NCBI GenBank assembly: GCA_003427395.1
Contig: BFEA01000182.1
Span: 561,413-604,216 of the forward strand
From: Chara braunii
Lineage: Eukaryota > Streptophyta > Charophyceae > Charales > Characeae
Direction of reading: 5' to 3'
Length of the DNA: 42,804 bases
Shown here: positions 1 to 9,793 of the stretch, one piece after another
How the letters are laid out: the number at the start of each line of letters is the position of its first letter
How positions within the stretch are numbered: the first letter of the stretch is position 1
Notes under the pieces: model-generated
Seen by the model: only the letters and a program-made list of their open reading frames with translations
The model's database searches: none
What the model was told of the DNA's origin: nothing
Position numbers and translations under genes: made by a program

Positions 1-490
1 ATTTTTTAACCCCTGACTCTTGTCCGCGCGTGCCGTGTTTTGGCCCTTGCGGGTACTACACTCTTATGACCATAATGGTTGAGGGGCTTGCCCCAGTTTT
101 TGTTTTTAGCCGTCTCCGTTCTAACAGTTGGTGTCGACATTGTGTCGACTGCAAAATCATGAGCGGATACCCTTGTAAGGGTATCAGCTCCGACACCGTA
201 ATTACACTTGGGGCTGGTCGTTCGGGGGTAATCTGTTCCAGATAGGTGACAGGACCGGACACAAACCCCATGTTTTCAAACTTGTTATGTAGTGCAGCCA
301 AGGCAGCTTTAGCCCTCGCCAGTTCGGACGAGTCTCCTTCCCTAGGATAATCTTCTCCTTCTATGAAACTCGCAGCGAACTTTCGTTCCATCTCTTCCGC
401 GGGCAACATGATCTGTTGCAGTGTGTGGTTGATGGAGGAGAATTGTTTTCGCAGTTTCGCGCTCATCACTCTGCTGCGAAGTCCATCAAT
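1..490 (-). pseudogene. C-terminal fragment of a Ty3-type Gag, copy 1
   Basis: Read leftward, this encodes the tail of a retrotransposon Gag (…KLRKQFSSINHTLQQIM… then …EGEDYPREGDSSELARAKAALAALHNKFENM…, a charged coiled-coil-like stretch). The same segment follows the gap at 16756-17245, where it is joined in frame to a recognisable Gag core, so identity comes from that copy. Here the core is missing: the upstream side abuts the reverse transcriptase of another element at about 485-495. An in-frame TAG at 56-58, shared with the second copy, ends the reading frame. Base 1 of the window is the same base at which the post-gap contig starts, so the left end is probably an assembly break inside the repeat. 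It could equally be a true chimera or a misjoin. Confidence 0.6.
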
Positions 491-1283
491 GGACTAACTT
501 CCTTATGCCAGGCGCAACCTCTTGCTCATCTTTCACCATTGGGCCTTTCACAGCTAGATCATCTATGTACGACTTAGTAATTTGCGGACTGATTGGCTGC
601 ATGACTCTCACCATACTCCTTTGCACCATGGCTACCGCGTTCGTCCATCCTTGGGGTGCCACGTTCATGAGAATCAATCCCCTTGGAGTATGCATTGTCG
701 TTATCGGTCTATCTGCCAGATACACTGGGAACTGGTCATAACCTGAGTAGATATCTATGAGCGAGATAATGGACATTCCAGCACCGGCTTCAGAGAGTCG
801 ATCAGCGTTAGGGAGCCCTCCAGCATCCCTGACCGTTACAGCGTTCAACCTTTGCAAATCTTGCACCCACCTGAGTACTCCATTTGGCTTGATGAAGCAG
901 AACCATGGTGAGGCATAAGGTCCGCTAGAGAATCCTGCTACATGAGAACCAATCTTCTCGTCAAGGTACTCTACCACCCTTCTTTGATTATCGGGATTTG
1001 GATACCTGACTCCTCTAACATTCCAAGGTTGATGTGAGACTGTGTGGATTCGGATCATCCCTATCTTGTCCACATCCAACCTTCCTCTCTGCTCATCGTT
1101 TAAGGCATAGAGGCAGTGTTTCTCCTTCATTAATTTAATTACCAGCGCGCTTTCCTGCTTGGTTAAGAACTCAGGTTCTCCAATGATCAGGTCTTTTTCA
1201 GTCTCTTTGTTGATACGACATAATTCAACTTCCCATTTCTCTTTCATTTGCCTAATCAATTCTCGTTCTTGCTCATAGTACAC
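486..1283 (-). pseudogene. Ty3-type reverse transcriptase, N-terminal two thirds
   Basis: A 265-residue open frame encodes the fingers and palm of an LTR-retrotransposon reverse transcriptase, which copies element RNA into DNA. Visible landmarks in order: PWNVRGVRYPNPDNQRR, SPWFCFIKPNG with LRWVQDLQRLN (fingers), SLIDIYSGYDQFPV (first catalytic Asp region), APQGWTNA (the usual P-x-G region) and the catalytic box YIDD at 558-569. The frame opens with GTG at 1283 directly after a TAG (1293-1295), so no genuine start is implied; it is probably the pol part of a polyprotein separated from the protease by a frameshift. It ends soon after YIDD (…VAPGIRKLVH), where sequence switches to another element's gag. 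The thumb, RNase H and integrase are missing. Confidence 0.82.
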
Positions 1284-1330
1284 TCCCTCCTCCTATGTCA
1301 TTAGGACTGGGACAGGATGACTATTTTTAT

Positions 1331-2401
1331 CTACCGTCTTGTATCTCCTTTTCCCCCCTTGCTTGAGCCCACCCCTAAAAAATGCTGACCGCTTGCTTGA
1401 GCATATGGTCCCTGCACTTTTTCCTCTCTAGGGGGCGGCCTGTACACCAATTTCATCCTTCCTCCTTCAGGGAAATCATACAATTTGTCAGTCAAAGCCC
1501 GAACGGCCCCCGGTTTCGCTATATCATACGCGGACATGTACATGGCTTGGTCGATGTTGGCCAGACTCAAGGCTAAACCTCCACTTTCTTCTTCCTCTTC
1601 TTCCTCATCAGACGCCCACTCTAATTTTTTTCTACTATTTTCAGATTCCTCAAAGGTATATGACTCAGCATTGAGCCGGTTCTTCGAGCTATGAGGACCT
1701 GTATTTTTACAGGTAATGACTTCGAAGTTATCACAAGCAGGGTCACATAGAATTACGTACATGGTCCCATCAGGCTTGTTCATGATAAGGGACACTGATC
1801 GTGACAAGAAGGACCTTCCTAGTAATATAAGAAGATCCAAAGTAGGCATGATGTACAAACAGGACTGAACTCTGACACTTCCTATTTCCACAACCACATT
1901 CGAGGCGATCCCTATGTAACCTGACTTTCCACTAGCCCCATTAAGGTATCCAGAGTCCCTCCTGTCAATTTTCAACCCTAGCTTTTCAGTTGTTTCAAGA
2001 TTCATGATATTCATTTCAGCTCCTGTGTCCACCATCCCAGGACATCCTTTCCCTCTGATATTAACGTCTATGGATCCTGTCCCCACAGATTTCCAGTTCA
2101 TTTTACTCTCGGCTACTGTCCAATTGGCCTCCTTGGGAATCAGATCTCCCATCCTCACCGTTGCTACTCTCTTTCTTGCCAATTTCGCTTTTACTAACTC
2201 CCCGAGTTTGGGTGTCGTTGCCAAAATCTCTTTTAGGTTTAGCAATTTATTATGCCCCCCAAGACGCTTATTTACCAAATTCTCCAGATCAACCCCCTCT
2301 TCAATCGATGTCTGGTACTTCCATTTCTTCCTTGACTTCTCCCCAGCTTTTTCCTTTCCTCCCTTAGCATCAATCTTCCGCTTTTTAGTCTTCAGCTCAG
2401 C
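1331..2401 (-). pseudogene. Retropepsin-like aspartic protease of element A
   Basis: The frame contains a retroviral-type aspartic protease, which would cleave the Gag-Pol polyprotein. The active-site loop reads GMVDTGAEMNIMN, with DTGA at 2018-2029, and about 70 residues later comes the second family hallmark, LLILLGRSFL, matching the I-L-G-R motif. The protein dimerises in known relatives, so one DTGA per chain is expected. Upstream is a Lys-rich segment (KTKKRKIDAKGGKEKAGEK); downstream is an acidic run (EEEEEE) and then the frame ends at 1331. The frame is the same as that of the acidic linker and gag segments, separated from the linker only by a TAA at 2402-2404. The reverse transcriptase lies in another frame just beyond. 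Confidence 0.8.
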
Positions 2402-3139
2402 TTATCTCTCTTCTTCCTCCTTAGGTAACTCATCTTGTTCCTCTTCTTCCTCTTCCTCTATCTCGATAGAGGCTCCCCCTTGAGGTGGTACAGGAGCTTG
2501 TGTAGTTTCCTTGGGCGCATTTCCTCCTTTAGGTCTCCGTGGAGTATGAGGAACAAAGTTCATCAGCGCCTGATAAGCGGCTTCTGACCCAGCAGCCAGA
2601 GTGGCTCTCAAAGCTATGGGGTTATGATCCCTTGGTCCATCATCCTCTTTCCCCTGACTCATCGTGAATACATGTGGCATTTTCATTTTTAGGTTCCTCA
2701 CCTCCTCGCAGATATCAGACATCTTTATATTTAATCTGCCCATCTTATCTATCATGTCTTCCATTCTTCCCAGGGTTTCCCTTGCCGATTCTCTGACTTC
2801 ATTATCTTCTTCTGGCTCAATTTCAACTAGTGGCATATTCTCTCCTTCCTCACTAATCTTCACTCCTATCTTTAATTGGTCACTTAGCTCATCAACTTCT
2901 TCCACCCTAACAAAAGGATCCTCTTTCTCCTGCTATATACGAAACATGGCAGGGGCACTTGGTCTAAGTCCTGCAACTCTGATGGCTTCTTTTCTTGTGC
3001 CTCCGTGGATATTTGGGCCGATTTTATCCCCCCTCTTATCGAACACATCCCCGTCGATACTTTATGTGATCAAGCCGTCTTATTCATTCATCCTCCTAAC
3101 ATGACACCTTCTTACGGTATCTCCTTTTATCGTACAGTG
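2402..3139 (-). pseudogene. Acidic Gag-protease linker of element A
   Basis: The open part (2402-2905) is an acidic, low-complexity protein segment (EEVDELSDQLKIGVKISEEG…, then EIEEEEEEEQDELPKEEEER). I assign no catalytic role; position and frame make it the spacer between the Gag tail and the protease. Translation upstream of 2905 in the same frame continues coherently (…DKRGDKIGPNIHGGTRKEA…) but crosses stops near 2931 (TAG), 3048 (TAA) and 3078 (TAA). Apart from stops there is no sign of an indel, so this was once a single polyprotein. Confidence 0.6.
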
Positions 3140-3634
3140 CGTACATACGCACTCGCTGTAGTCTATTCATCCTCTTCCGGCCCCTTGACCATTCCATTGT
3201 CCATCGCTTCTTCCAAACCCTCTTCCGTGGTTCTGGTTATAGCCTTGACCGTAACCCTGGCCATAACCCTGACCAAAACCTTGGTTGTAACCTTGTCCAA
3301 TTTGATTAAAGTTCGACTGATTGTAGTTTCCAGTCTGATTACCTCCTTGATTTCCCCAATTCCCACCTTGTCCACAAGTTCCTCTTTCTCCAAATCCTCT
3401 TCCTCCATTGTCATTTCCTCTTCCTCCATTTCTCCCCTTACCATGTCCTTGACCGTGCCCCTATCCCTGAAATTGTCCTTGGTTACCTTGTGGCGGTAGA
3501 ACCTGTTGTGGCATCCCCCCACTTGCTCCTTGCCCTTGGGATGGTCCTGCCCCAGTTCCTTGAACTTGGGGCAAATTTGGGTTCATCCCAATTTGACAAA
3601 AACCAGGCCATTGATTCCCGGGGTAATATCCCGG
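3140..3634 (-). pseudogene. Gag tail of element A: GQGY repeats and Cys/His patch
   Basis: In the frame shared by gag and protease, about 3225-3345 encodes a run of GQGY/NQGF repeats (Gly, Gln, Asn, Tyr), followed by GRGFGRSDGQWNGQG and then a cysteine cluster CVCTHCTIKGDTVRRC at about 3100-3165. Such a tail is typical of RNA-binding nucleocapsid regions, and the Cys/His cluster may be a derived zinc knuckle, although the spacing is not the canonical C-x2-C-x4-H-x4-C. An in-frame TGA at about 3154-3156 separates the repeats from the cluster. Longer open frames over the same bases (3163-3522 and 3483-3665) are shadows without this pattern. Confidence 0.6.
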
Positions 3635-4633
3635 TCATGCCCCCATAGAAGCTACCATTGGCCATGGTCCGAATGGAGGAACCGGGGCTGAAGTCCCTGC
3701 GACATTCGGTGCCCCAGTTTGTTGTGAACTTTGTCCTTTTCCTCCTCCCTGTTTCCTCGGTGCCTGATTTTGGTTCTGCTTTTGGGTTTTCTTAGCTTGT
3801 GTTGCCACTTCAGGTTTTGCTTCTCCTTTATTTTCATTACTCTCCTCCTCATGTCTCCTCTTATTTGTCACTTGTTTAACTGCCATTACCTTTCCCGACT
3901 CCACCTTGTCCTTCAACTCTTTTAGTTGAGTGATCATGTTGCTCAACAGTCCTCCTAAGGCTGAGTCAGCTCCTTGGACGATACCCATTTCCTTCCTTCT
4001 TTTCCTTTCCATCTCCACTTGATAGCGGAATACTTGGTCGAGATCCCCAGATACCAAATTTTTCTTTATCGTCTCTCAGGACGTCTTCTTCCCCGGTGCC
4101 CCTCCTCGGGTCAACTCCATAGTCTCATATCCTGAGAACTTTCCAAGAAAGATGACACACTGCATCTCCTCTGAAAGCCCTGACACTTGTTTTGCCATTT
4201 TATCGAAGGTCGTTACCAACGCCCCTATCGTGGTGAAATCATTTCGGTTGACATTATAAAACAGGTCGATTGTCAACAACCCATCTCCCAGCTTATACTT
4301 TCTTTGCATTTCCATTTTGAAATTGTTCCAGTTCCCTTGAGCATCGGCCACAATCTGTTCAACGTCGGGGCGATATTCCCACCACACATATTCAAACAAC
4401 TGGGCAAATTTTTCCGTCGGCGTTAGTCGATTAAAGACTTGCTCCAGCAGCTCAAGCCAGTGCAATACCCTTTCTCCCTGGAATGGAAAAATTTTTATCC
4501 GGGGTAGTTGGGACCTTCTGACATTTTTATTGTCCAGTAGTCGTGCGATCTCGGCTGCTGTTATGGGTTCCGACCCATTTGCGTCTCCCATTTTTCCCGC
4601 TTGTTCTTTAGCAAATCTGTGTTGCAAAGACAA
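3635..4633 (-). pseudogene. Gag core (capsid-like) of element A
   Basis: Two open segments in one frame (4633-4076 and 4057-3635), separated by a single TGA just upstream of 4076, form about 330 residues. The first has the style of a retrotransposon Gag capsid: IARLLDNKNVRRSQLPRIKIF, FQGERVLHWLELLEQVF, LFEYVWWEYRPDVEQIV, NWNNFKMEMQRKYKLGDG, then TRGGAPGKK. The second is basic and Lys/Gln-rich (KKTQKQNQNQAPRKQGGGKG), grading into a Pro-rich stretch and the Gly/Gln-rich tail. Gag packages the element RNA in the cytoplasm. The TGA sits where a Trp codon (TGG) would fit; this is inference without an intact relative to compare. Confidence 0.65.
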
Positions 4634-4654
4634 AAACGATGGGTTTTCGGATTA

Positions 4655-6389
4655 AATTTTTGGGTCGCTTCACCCTTTTTCCTTTTTAAACTTTTCCCTT
4701 TTTATCCCATACACCATTTAAAACTTTCTGCATCTACATTTATAGTTTATGATTCCTAACTTTCCTCACCAATCGGCACTCACTAGTTTCCCTAACCAGT
4801 ATTCCTACCTTGCTTTTAAATACCCAAGTCCAGCCTCCTCTGTCATCTTAAGATCAAAAATTGATCCTGGTCACCTTCCCAGATCCCTTTACCATCCCAT
4901 TCGTCCAATCTCTTCAATGGACACTCAGTCGCCTGTCTAGGAATCATACATCATCCCAAACATTATCGGATACCATCAACACATGCCCTGATTTTTAGCT
5001 CTGCCTTAAACCACAGGTCCCCCCGCCACCGAAAACACCTGGTACGGGTGAGTTAGGGCCAGGTTGTACGGAGGGGCGGCAACCGTACTGAGGCGCTGGG
5101 TTGTGCGGAGGCCGACGGGTCCAAATCCCGCCATTTTCCAAGCGGCAACTTTGCCGATTTTTCGTGCTCGGAGTAATTCACCAAAATGTCTGAAAATTTG
5201 AGGGTCCGTAGATTAGGTCGTGATCTTTCAGGGAAAAATATCAGGAAAAAAAGAAATCATTTTCACGGTGAAATAATTGTCGTGCCGATTCGATTTATTT
5301 GTTCCAAAGACACATTCTCCTTCTGACCACTATGTTCAAAGTATCAAAACAAAACCTCGTCACTACCAACGTATGACTAATCCTCAGATATCATAGGAGT
5401 TATATACGACTGATTATGAATATTGAGGTATTACCACCGGGAACCTTTCCCACTTTCACAAGTGTTGAGTGTCCAGAATTCTTCAACAGATCAGGTCCAG
5501 TTCAATCTCAAACTCACGAACAAAACAGACCTGCACAACATAATGCAAAGACAGTTCATATGCCATGCACTAACGACGTCAACCATCAACCATTGATATT
5601 GTCCCTCACTTCCCAAACCATGTATGACAACTTTATCTTTCCTGAGATGCAAGCCCAGCCCGCTCACATTTGTTCAAAAGACCCTTGAGAATGACTAGAA
5701 CCATTTAGGCAACGACCACAGGAGACATTTTTATTGTCCACAGGGTTTGATTTTAGATGTAGGTATCAAGCCAAGGCAGGAAAGTTGAATCGGCAACGAC
5801 CGGCCTGTTATCGAGTGATAATAGAAAATTGAGTCTTTTATGTAGAACTTCTCTTTTAATTGCAGTAGACCAAAGCAAAGACCTGCAAACACACAGGTCA
5901 ACAATGATTCAACATCCCCACTTGATTCCCACATAATGACATCTAAGGGTCAAACCCTTAGTTCAAGTTTGTGAGTTTTGGGATCAACATCCCAAAGTCT
6001 AACCCCTAGCTTCTATCTACCCTGAGTCGTCCGTCACTCTTCCTCCTTTTATTTCAAGAAGTTTATTTGCCTATGTCTCAAGTTGCCCCAGGGAAACTCA
6101 TAGTTACCCTTACCATCAATACTTGCAGTTTCTCTCTTGCAGATAAGCACACTCTTTTGTACTTACGCGGTAATCTAATTGAGATCTACTCATGTCGTTC
6201 GGTGGTTTCTCCCTTAGGAGTCTATCAATGAACTGAGGCTACGCGGAACCCTTTCTTGTCTAATCCTTTTTCCTTGCGCCACTCGCTTTCTTTTACGTTT
6301 CTTTCTAAAAGACCTTAGGGGTCGCTCCCGATGAAGCACTTCCTTTTCCTCTTTCTCTTCTTCTTGTCCTGACGTACGCAAGTAGTGGG
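4655..6389. other. Non-coding stretch: possible leader/LTR of element A
   Basis: No recognisable gene. If element A is read leftward, this is where its leader and 5' LTR should lie, but I found no long terminal repeat partner. One 90-codon ATG frame (5416-5688, plus) has no recognisable domain and is probably chance. A tRNA-like block lies at 5075-5134. The remainder is AT-leaning unique-looking sequence. Confidence 0.4.
5075..5134 (+). other. tRNA-like 3' half, or primer-binding site of element A
   Basis: The plus strand reads AGGCGCTGGGTTGTG and then GACGGGTCCAAATCCCGCCA, which looks like the D-arm end, T-arm (B-box-like GGTCCAAATCC) and acceptor end of a type-II tRNA, ending in CCA at 5131-5133. 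Two readings are possible: a tRNA-derived repeat, or the primer-binding site of element A, since its complement starts with TGG and lies about 480 bp ahead of gag in the element's direction. No CA dinucleotide that would mark an LTR end sits directly next to it, which weakens the second reading. Confidence 0.35.
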
Positions 6390-7345
6390 CTGATTCACCC
6401 GGGAATCTTCCATTACTTGATCAATTCCAAACAATCTGTTAGTCAGAAGAGTAGTCGAGTAGCCCTACGGGCCCTACGGGAGCACCCAGCCATCCTTCAA
6501 AGTCCATGCAACAAAGTAGTTCAAGCAATCTAGTGCAAGCAATCGGATACCTCACCCGGGAGTATCCTTTTATTTGTTAGGCAGATGGTTAGGAGGTCTA
6601 TGTTGAATCGTCTCAACATTTGACCCAATATTCAGAGAACATTTTAGATCCAGGTGTCAATACAAAATTAAAGCTAGTAATAGGCGGCCTTCACGGAAGC
6701 CTCCTATTACTCCTTGATCAAAGTTCAGTCTTTGTCTCGAAAGTGTAATAGGACGACTCTACAAGAGCCACCCTGCTACTTACTTAGAGTCAGACGAGCT
6801 AGGATTATGTTAGTGGACTCAGGCGCACACCAGATCCTCCTCTAACAGGAGTATCTTACCACGCTTGTTAAGGTGAAGTCAGAGAAATAATGGGATGACC
6901 CCACGTGAGTCTCCCATTCTCTGACTTAACGTTAGATAGATCGTTAACTTCTACTCATACCACCCATTAGTCATACCTGAACAAGTAGTAGGGTTTACTC
7001 ACCCGGGAGTATATCTCTACTGTCCAAAACACATTTGTCTCATCCCTGCCCTCAGTTAGTTGACCCCCAAACCAAACAAGTATTAGGACAACCCACCCGG
7101 GAGCCATCCTACTACCAGTTTGATGCATTGGAGATCAAGCACAACTCTTGATTGAGTTGACCTGACAGTTCACCTAACTGGCCTGTGTACTGTAAATGAA
7201 CAAAAGGTATTTTGACTTCCACGGGAAGTCGGACAGATCGACCCAGACTTAGGAGTTTGTGCACTCACCCACGAGTTATCGATTCCTTTCCCAGTTTGGT
7301 CCGATCGGTGATAGGAGAGCCTCACGGAAGCCTCCTGTTAGTCTT
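6390..7345. repeat. Field of dispersed imperfect hairpins, spacing about 50-140 bp
   Basis: At least ten imperfect inverted repeats with a shared core resembling CACGGGAG occur here. Clear examples are GTAATAGGCGGCCTTC-acg-GAAGCCTCCTATTAC near 6683-6715, GTATTAGGACAACCC / GGGAGCCATCCTACTAC near 7080-7117, AGTAGGGTTTACTC / GAGTATATCTCTACT near 6987-7021, and a longer stem in which AAGTCAGAG (about 6875) pairs with CTCTGACTT (about 6920). Arms differ from hairpin to hairpin but each pairs with its own partner. No open reading frame supports coding. The field grades into the regular 50-bp array to its right, so both are probably one repeat family. Confidence 0.6.
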
Positions 7346-7364
7346 TGCCTTTGTTAGCCTTTTG

Positions 7365-7957
7365 AAGACGCGTACCCTATGAGAGTACTGGGTTAATTGG
7401 TTTTTGTTAAGTTGAAGAAGTGTACCCCTCGGGAGCACAATATCAATCGCCTGTTGTCAAGTTGAAGAAGCGTACCCCACGAGAGTACCGGATCAATGGT
7501 TGTTGTCAAGTTGAGGAAGCGTACCCCACGGGAGTACCGGATCTGTGACCGTTGTCAAGTTGAAGAAGCGTACCCCACGGGAGTACCGGATCAAAGGGTT
7601 TTTGTTAACGATTGTAGCGGTGTACTTCACGGAAGCACCGGATCAAATTGGCTTTTGTTAACAATTGAAGGAGTGTACTTCACGGAAGTACCGAATCAAA
7701 TTGGTTTTTGTTAACAATTGAAACAGTGTACTTCACGGAAGTACCAAATCAAATTGACAACTGAAGGAGTGTACTTCACGAAAGTACCAAATCAAATTGA
7801 CTTTCGTTAAACCGAAGGAGTGTACTTCACGGAAGCACCGGATCAAATTGGCTTATGTTAACAATTGAAGGAGTGTACTTCACGGAAGTACCGAATCAAA
7901 TTGGTTTTCGTTAGATGATTGAAAGAGTGTACTTCACAGAAGTACCGGATTACTTCC
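7365..7957. repeat. 12-unit tandem array, about 50-bp period, with a palindromic core
   Basis: The core GTAC starts at 7372, 7422, 7472, 7521, 7570, 7622, 7675, 7728, 7771, 7822, 7875 and 7929, giving periods of 43-54 bp. Units 3-5 read GTACCCCACGGGAGTAC, and most of units 6-12 read GTACTTCACGGAAGTAC, a perfect 7-bp stem with an ACG loop. Between cores is a conserved AT-rich linker (GGATCAAATTGG…TTTGTTAAC…TTGAAG). Because the linkers are nearly identical, this is a minisatellite and not a CRISPR array. No tail, promoter or ORF accompanies it. Confidence 0.85.
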
Positions 7958-8895
7958 TACACCTAGCCTGTAATGTAATGAGAGAACTGCACTGCAGCCT
8001 CTCGTCACCAACGCCGCAATCAAACAGACTTTTCATCAATTTATTACCTTAGTCATATGAATGGCAGGGTAGCATGGCGATCACCCCATCATCCAGTTTA
8101 GTAGACTAATACAAGCGACGTGACGACCCTATGAGAGCCTCCATCACACCGCTTTGTCTTTCAAACCCAGGCAGATTAGGTAACTTTTCGGTTCTTCCTA
8201 GGTTCCTTTATTCTATCAAGCAAGATTCTTACTTAAATCATACGTTTATTCATCTTGTTCTTAAAGTTTTATTCTTGAAGAAAGCATGAAACAATATAGC
8301 ATGCATCCATACATGCAGCTTGATAGAGAGTTGTAGTCAGTAAGGGATACAGGAAATGATTGAAACATGCGTACCTTACAGTTCGTTGTCTCTAGAGTTC
8401 CTCCTGAACACCGACAGAGCTCCTGCAATTGCTTTGTTGTCTGTCTGTTTGAGTATCCTTTTTCATAGAGTAGACTTCCCAAAAGATATCATATTTTTTC
8501 AGATAAGTGTGAAAGCAAAAGGAAGTAAGAGGATTAGTTTACAGGAGAATGGGGAAGGATGGAGGAGGCAGACACCATCACACGGTGACGATGTCTGTCT
8601 CCTCTCTAATGCCCCATACTTCTCAAATCTGATCCTCCCTACTTCTTTCGATATCAATCAGCCAATCAAAGACCCACAAGGTGATGCTTAAGAATGAAAC
8701 GATCATAATAATAACTTTGAAAAAATATAGAGAAGAGAGAATCGAAGAGACCAGGTCAAAGGAGAGGGGAGAAGAGTGGAGGAGGCAGGTACCACCACAT
8801 GGTGACGGGGTTCCTTCCTTTTTAGCGTCCTTCCCTTTCTTCTTCCCTGTCTCATGATGCTCAATATCAAAAATAATCCCTACTTAATATTTAGT
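7958..8895. other. Non-coding stretch with residual hairpins
   Basis: No recognisable gene. The hairpin theme continues: GAGAGaaCTGCACTGCAG… near 7980, GTGACGA…CCATCAC near 8118-8152, and a strong pair AGGAGGCAGACA (8563-8574) with TGTCTGTCTCCT (8592-8603), one mismatch in 12. A related block, GGAGGAGGCAGGTACCACC, recurs at about 8778-8796 followed by the same GGTGACG. The open frames at 8261-8691 have no identifiable domain. Confidence 0.5.
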
Positions 8896-8957
8896 AAAAT
8901 AATAATAACAATAATAATAGTAATAATAATAAACAATAATAATAACAATAATAATTG
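8896..8957. repeat. (AAT)n microsatellite, interrupted
   Basis: AAT repeats with occasional AAC and AGT interruptions. First of six such tracts between 8.9 and 13.3 kb. Confidence 0.9.
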
Positions 8958-9095
8958 TACAGAACATGATTGTGAATGTCGTATAGAAACTCAAGTTGTG
9001 AATCCAACGGCTGCCTTAGCTAACCATGCATGAGTATAAAGTACAAATGCATCGAGTATCCATCAAATAGAGCAATACAATAGTAATGATCCAAT

Positions 9096-9290
9096 GTCCA
9101 GGCTTGCAGGCCATACCAACGCAGCATCCAGAATTGCTTTCTTTGTCTGGCGCACAGCGCCCAACCTACTACACCATACTATCCTACACTACAGCTGGTT
9201 CACACAACAGGATCACTTCGGCCCACGAAGACCCATGTACATGATTGTCCACACCATTGGCGACATCTTTTCATGTACTAGGTCCGTAAC
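9096..9290 (+). repeat. Direct repeat R1, copy 1 (partner at 11702-11900)
   Basis: About 195 bp closely resembling 11702-11900, including GTCTGGCGCACAGCGCCCA, ATGTACATGATTGTCCACAC and CATTGGCGACATC. It contains the palindromic GGCGCACAGCGCC. It has no coding signal: reading frames over it differ between copies. It follows an (AAT)n tract by about 140 bp, as other modules here do. Confidence 0.7.
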
Positions 9291-9574
9291 TCGTCTCCCT
9301 CAATCAGACCTTGATCATCCCACTCAGCGCCTCACTCTCTGAAAACCACTCGATCATCCGTTGTACCCCCTGGCGTCCAGCAGCCCGGTTATGGCCGCCT
9401 ACACCCCGCTGCCCTATTTTGTGTGTAGGTGTCCGAGCACAATTTTCATGGCCTGGACCAACTATACAGCGCAGCTCATTGAGGTTCGTGCGTGCACCCT
9501 ACCAACTGATGCGCTGCTGGAGTCTGAATACCCCCATTCGAAAATCTCGAATTGAGCTTGTGATGAATATTCAG

Positions 9575-9597
9575 GCCCACCTTCACTTAGGGTGGGC
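9575..9597. repeat. Hairpin GCCCACC / GGTGGGC
   Basis: Perfect 7-bp stem (9575-9581 with 9591-9597) around TTCACTTAG. The inverse complement of almost the same motif, with a GCCCGCC / GGCGGGC stem, is found at 42705-42727. Confidence 0.7.
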
Positions 9598-9668
9598 ATT
9601 CTACTTGCTGCGGCCTTGGCCCAGAACAATGTGAGGTCTGATAGGGCCACTTGAGGACTGGATCCTTA

Positions 9669-9741
9669 CAATAATAATAATAATAAGAATAATAAGAATA
9701 AGAATAATAACAATAATAATAATAACGATAATAATAATATC

Positions 9742-9789
<48 letters not shown>
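9669..9789. repeat. (AAT)n microsatellite
   Basis: About 120 bp of AAT with scattered AAG, AAC and ATC interruptions, pure at its right end. Hydrophobic Ile-rich open frames across it are artefacts of the repeat. Confidence 0.95.

Positions 9790-9793
<4 letters not shown>

Larger units (their letters stand above)
486..5133 (-). mobile_element. Degenerate Ty3/gypsy-like LTR retrotransposon, element A (gag-pro-RT)
   Basis: Read leftward, the order is gag core, Gln/Gly-rich tail with a Cys/His patch, acidic linker, aspartic protease, then reverse transcriptase. This gag-pro-RT order fits a Ty3 or Copia body; the RT sequence style (SLIDIYSGYDQ, APQGWTNA, YIDD) is Ty3-like. Gag core, linker and protease segments all lie in one reading frame (frame-ends 4076, 3635, 2402 and 1331 differ by multiples of 3) and are interrupted by stops. 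The RT follows in a different frame. RNase H and integrase are absent because the element is cut at about 490. A possible primer-binding site lies at 5117-5133. No LTR pair could be recognised. The copy is non-functional. Confidence 0.75.

Noticed and set aside
486-1283. GTG at 1283 as translation start of the reverse transcriptase
   Set aside because: A stop lies just upstream and eukaryotic pol genes are translated as part of a polyprotein; the opening codon has no meaning here.
7365-7957. Regular array of palindromic repeats resembling a CRISPR array
   Set aside because: The linkers between palindromes are nearly identical rather than unique, no cas genes are present, and the context is eukaryotic.
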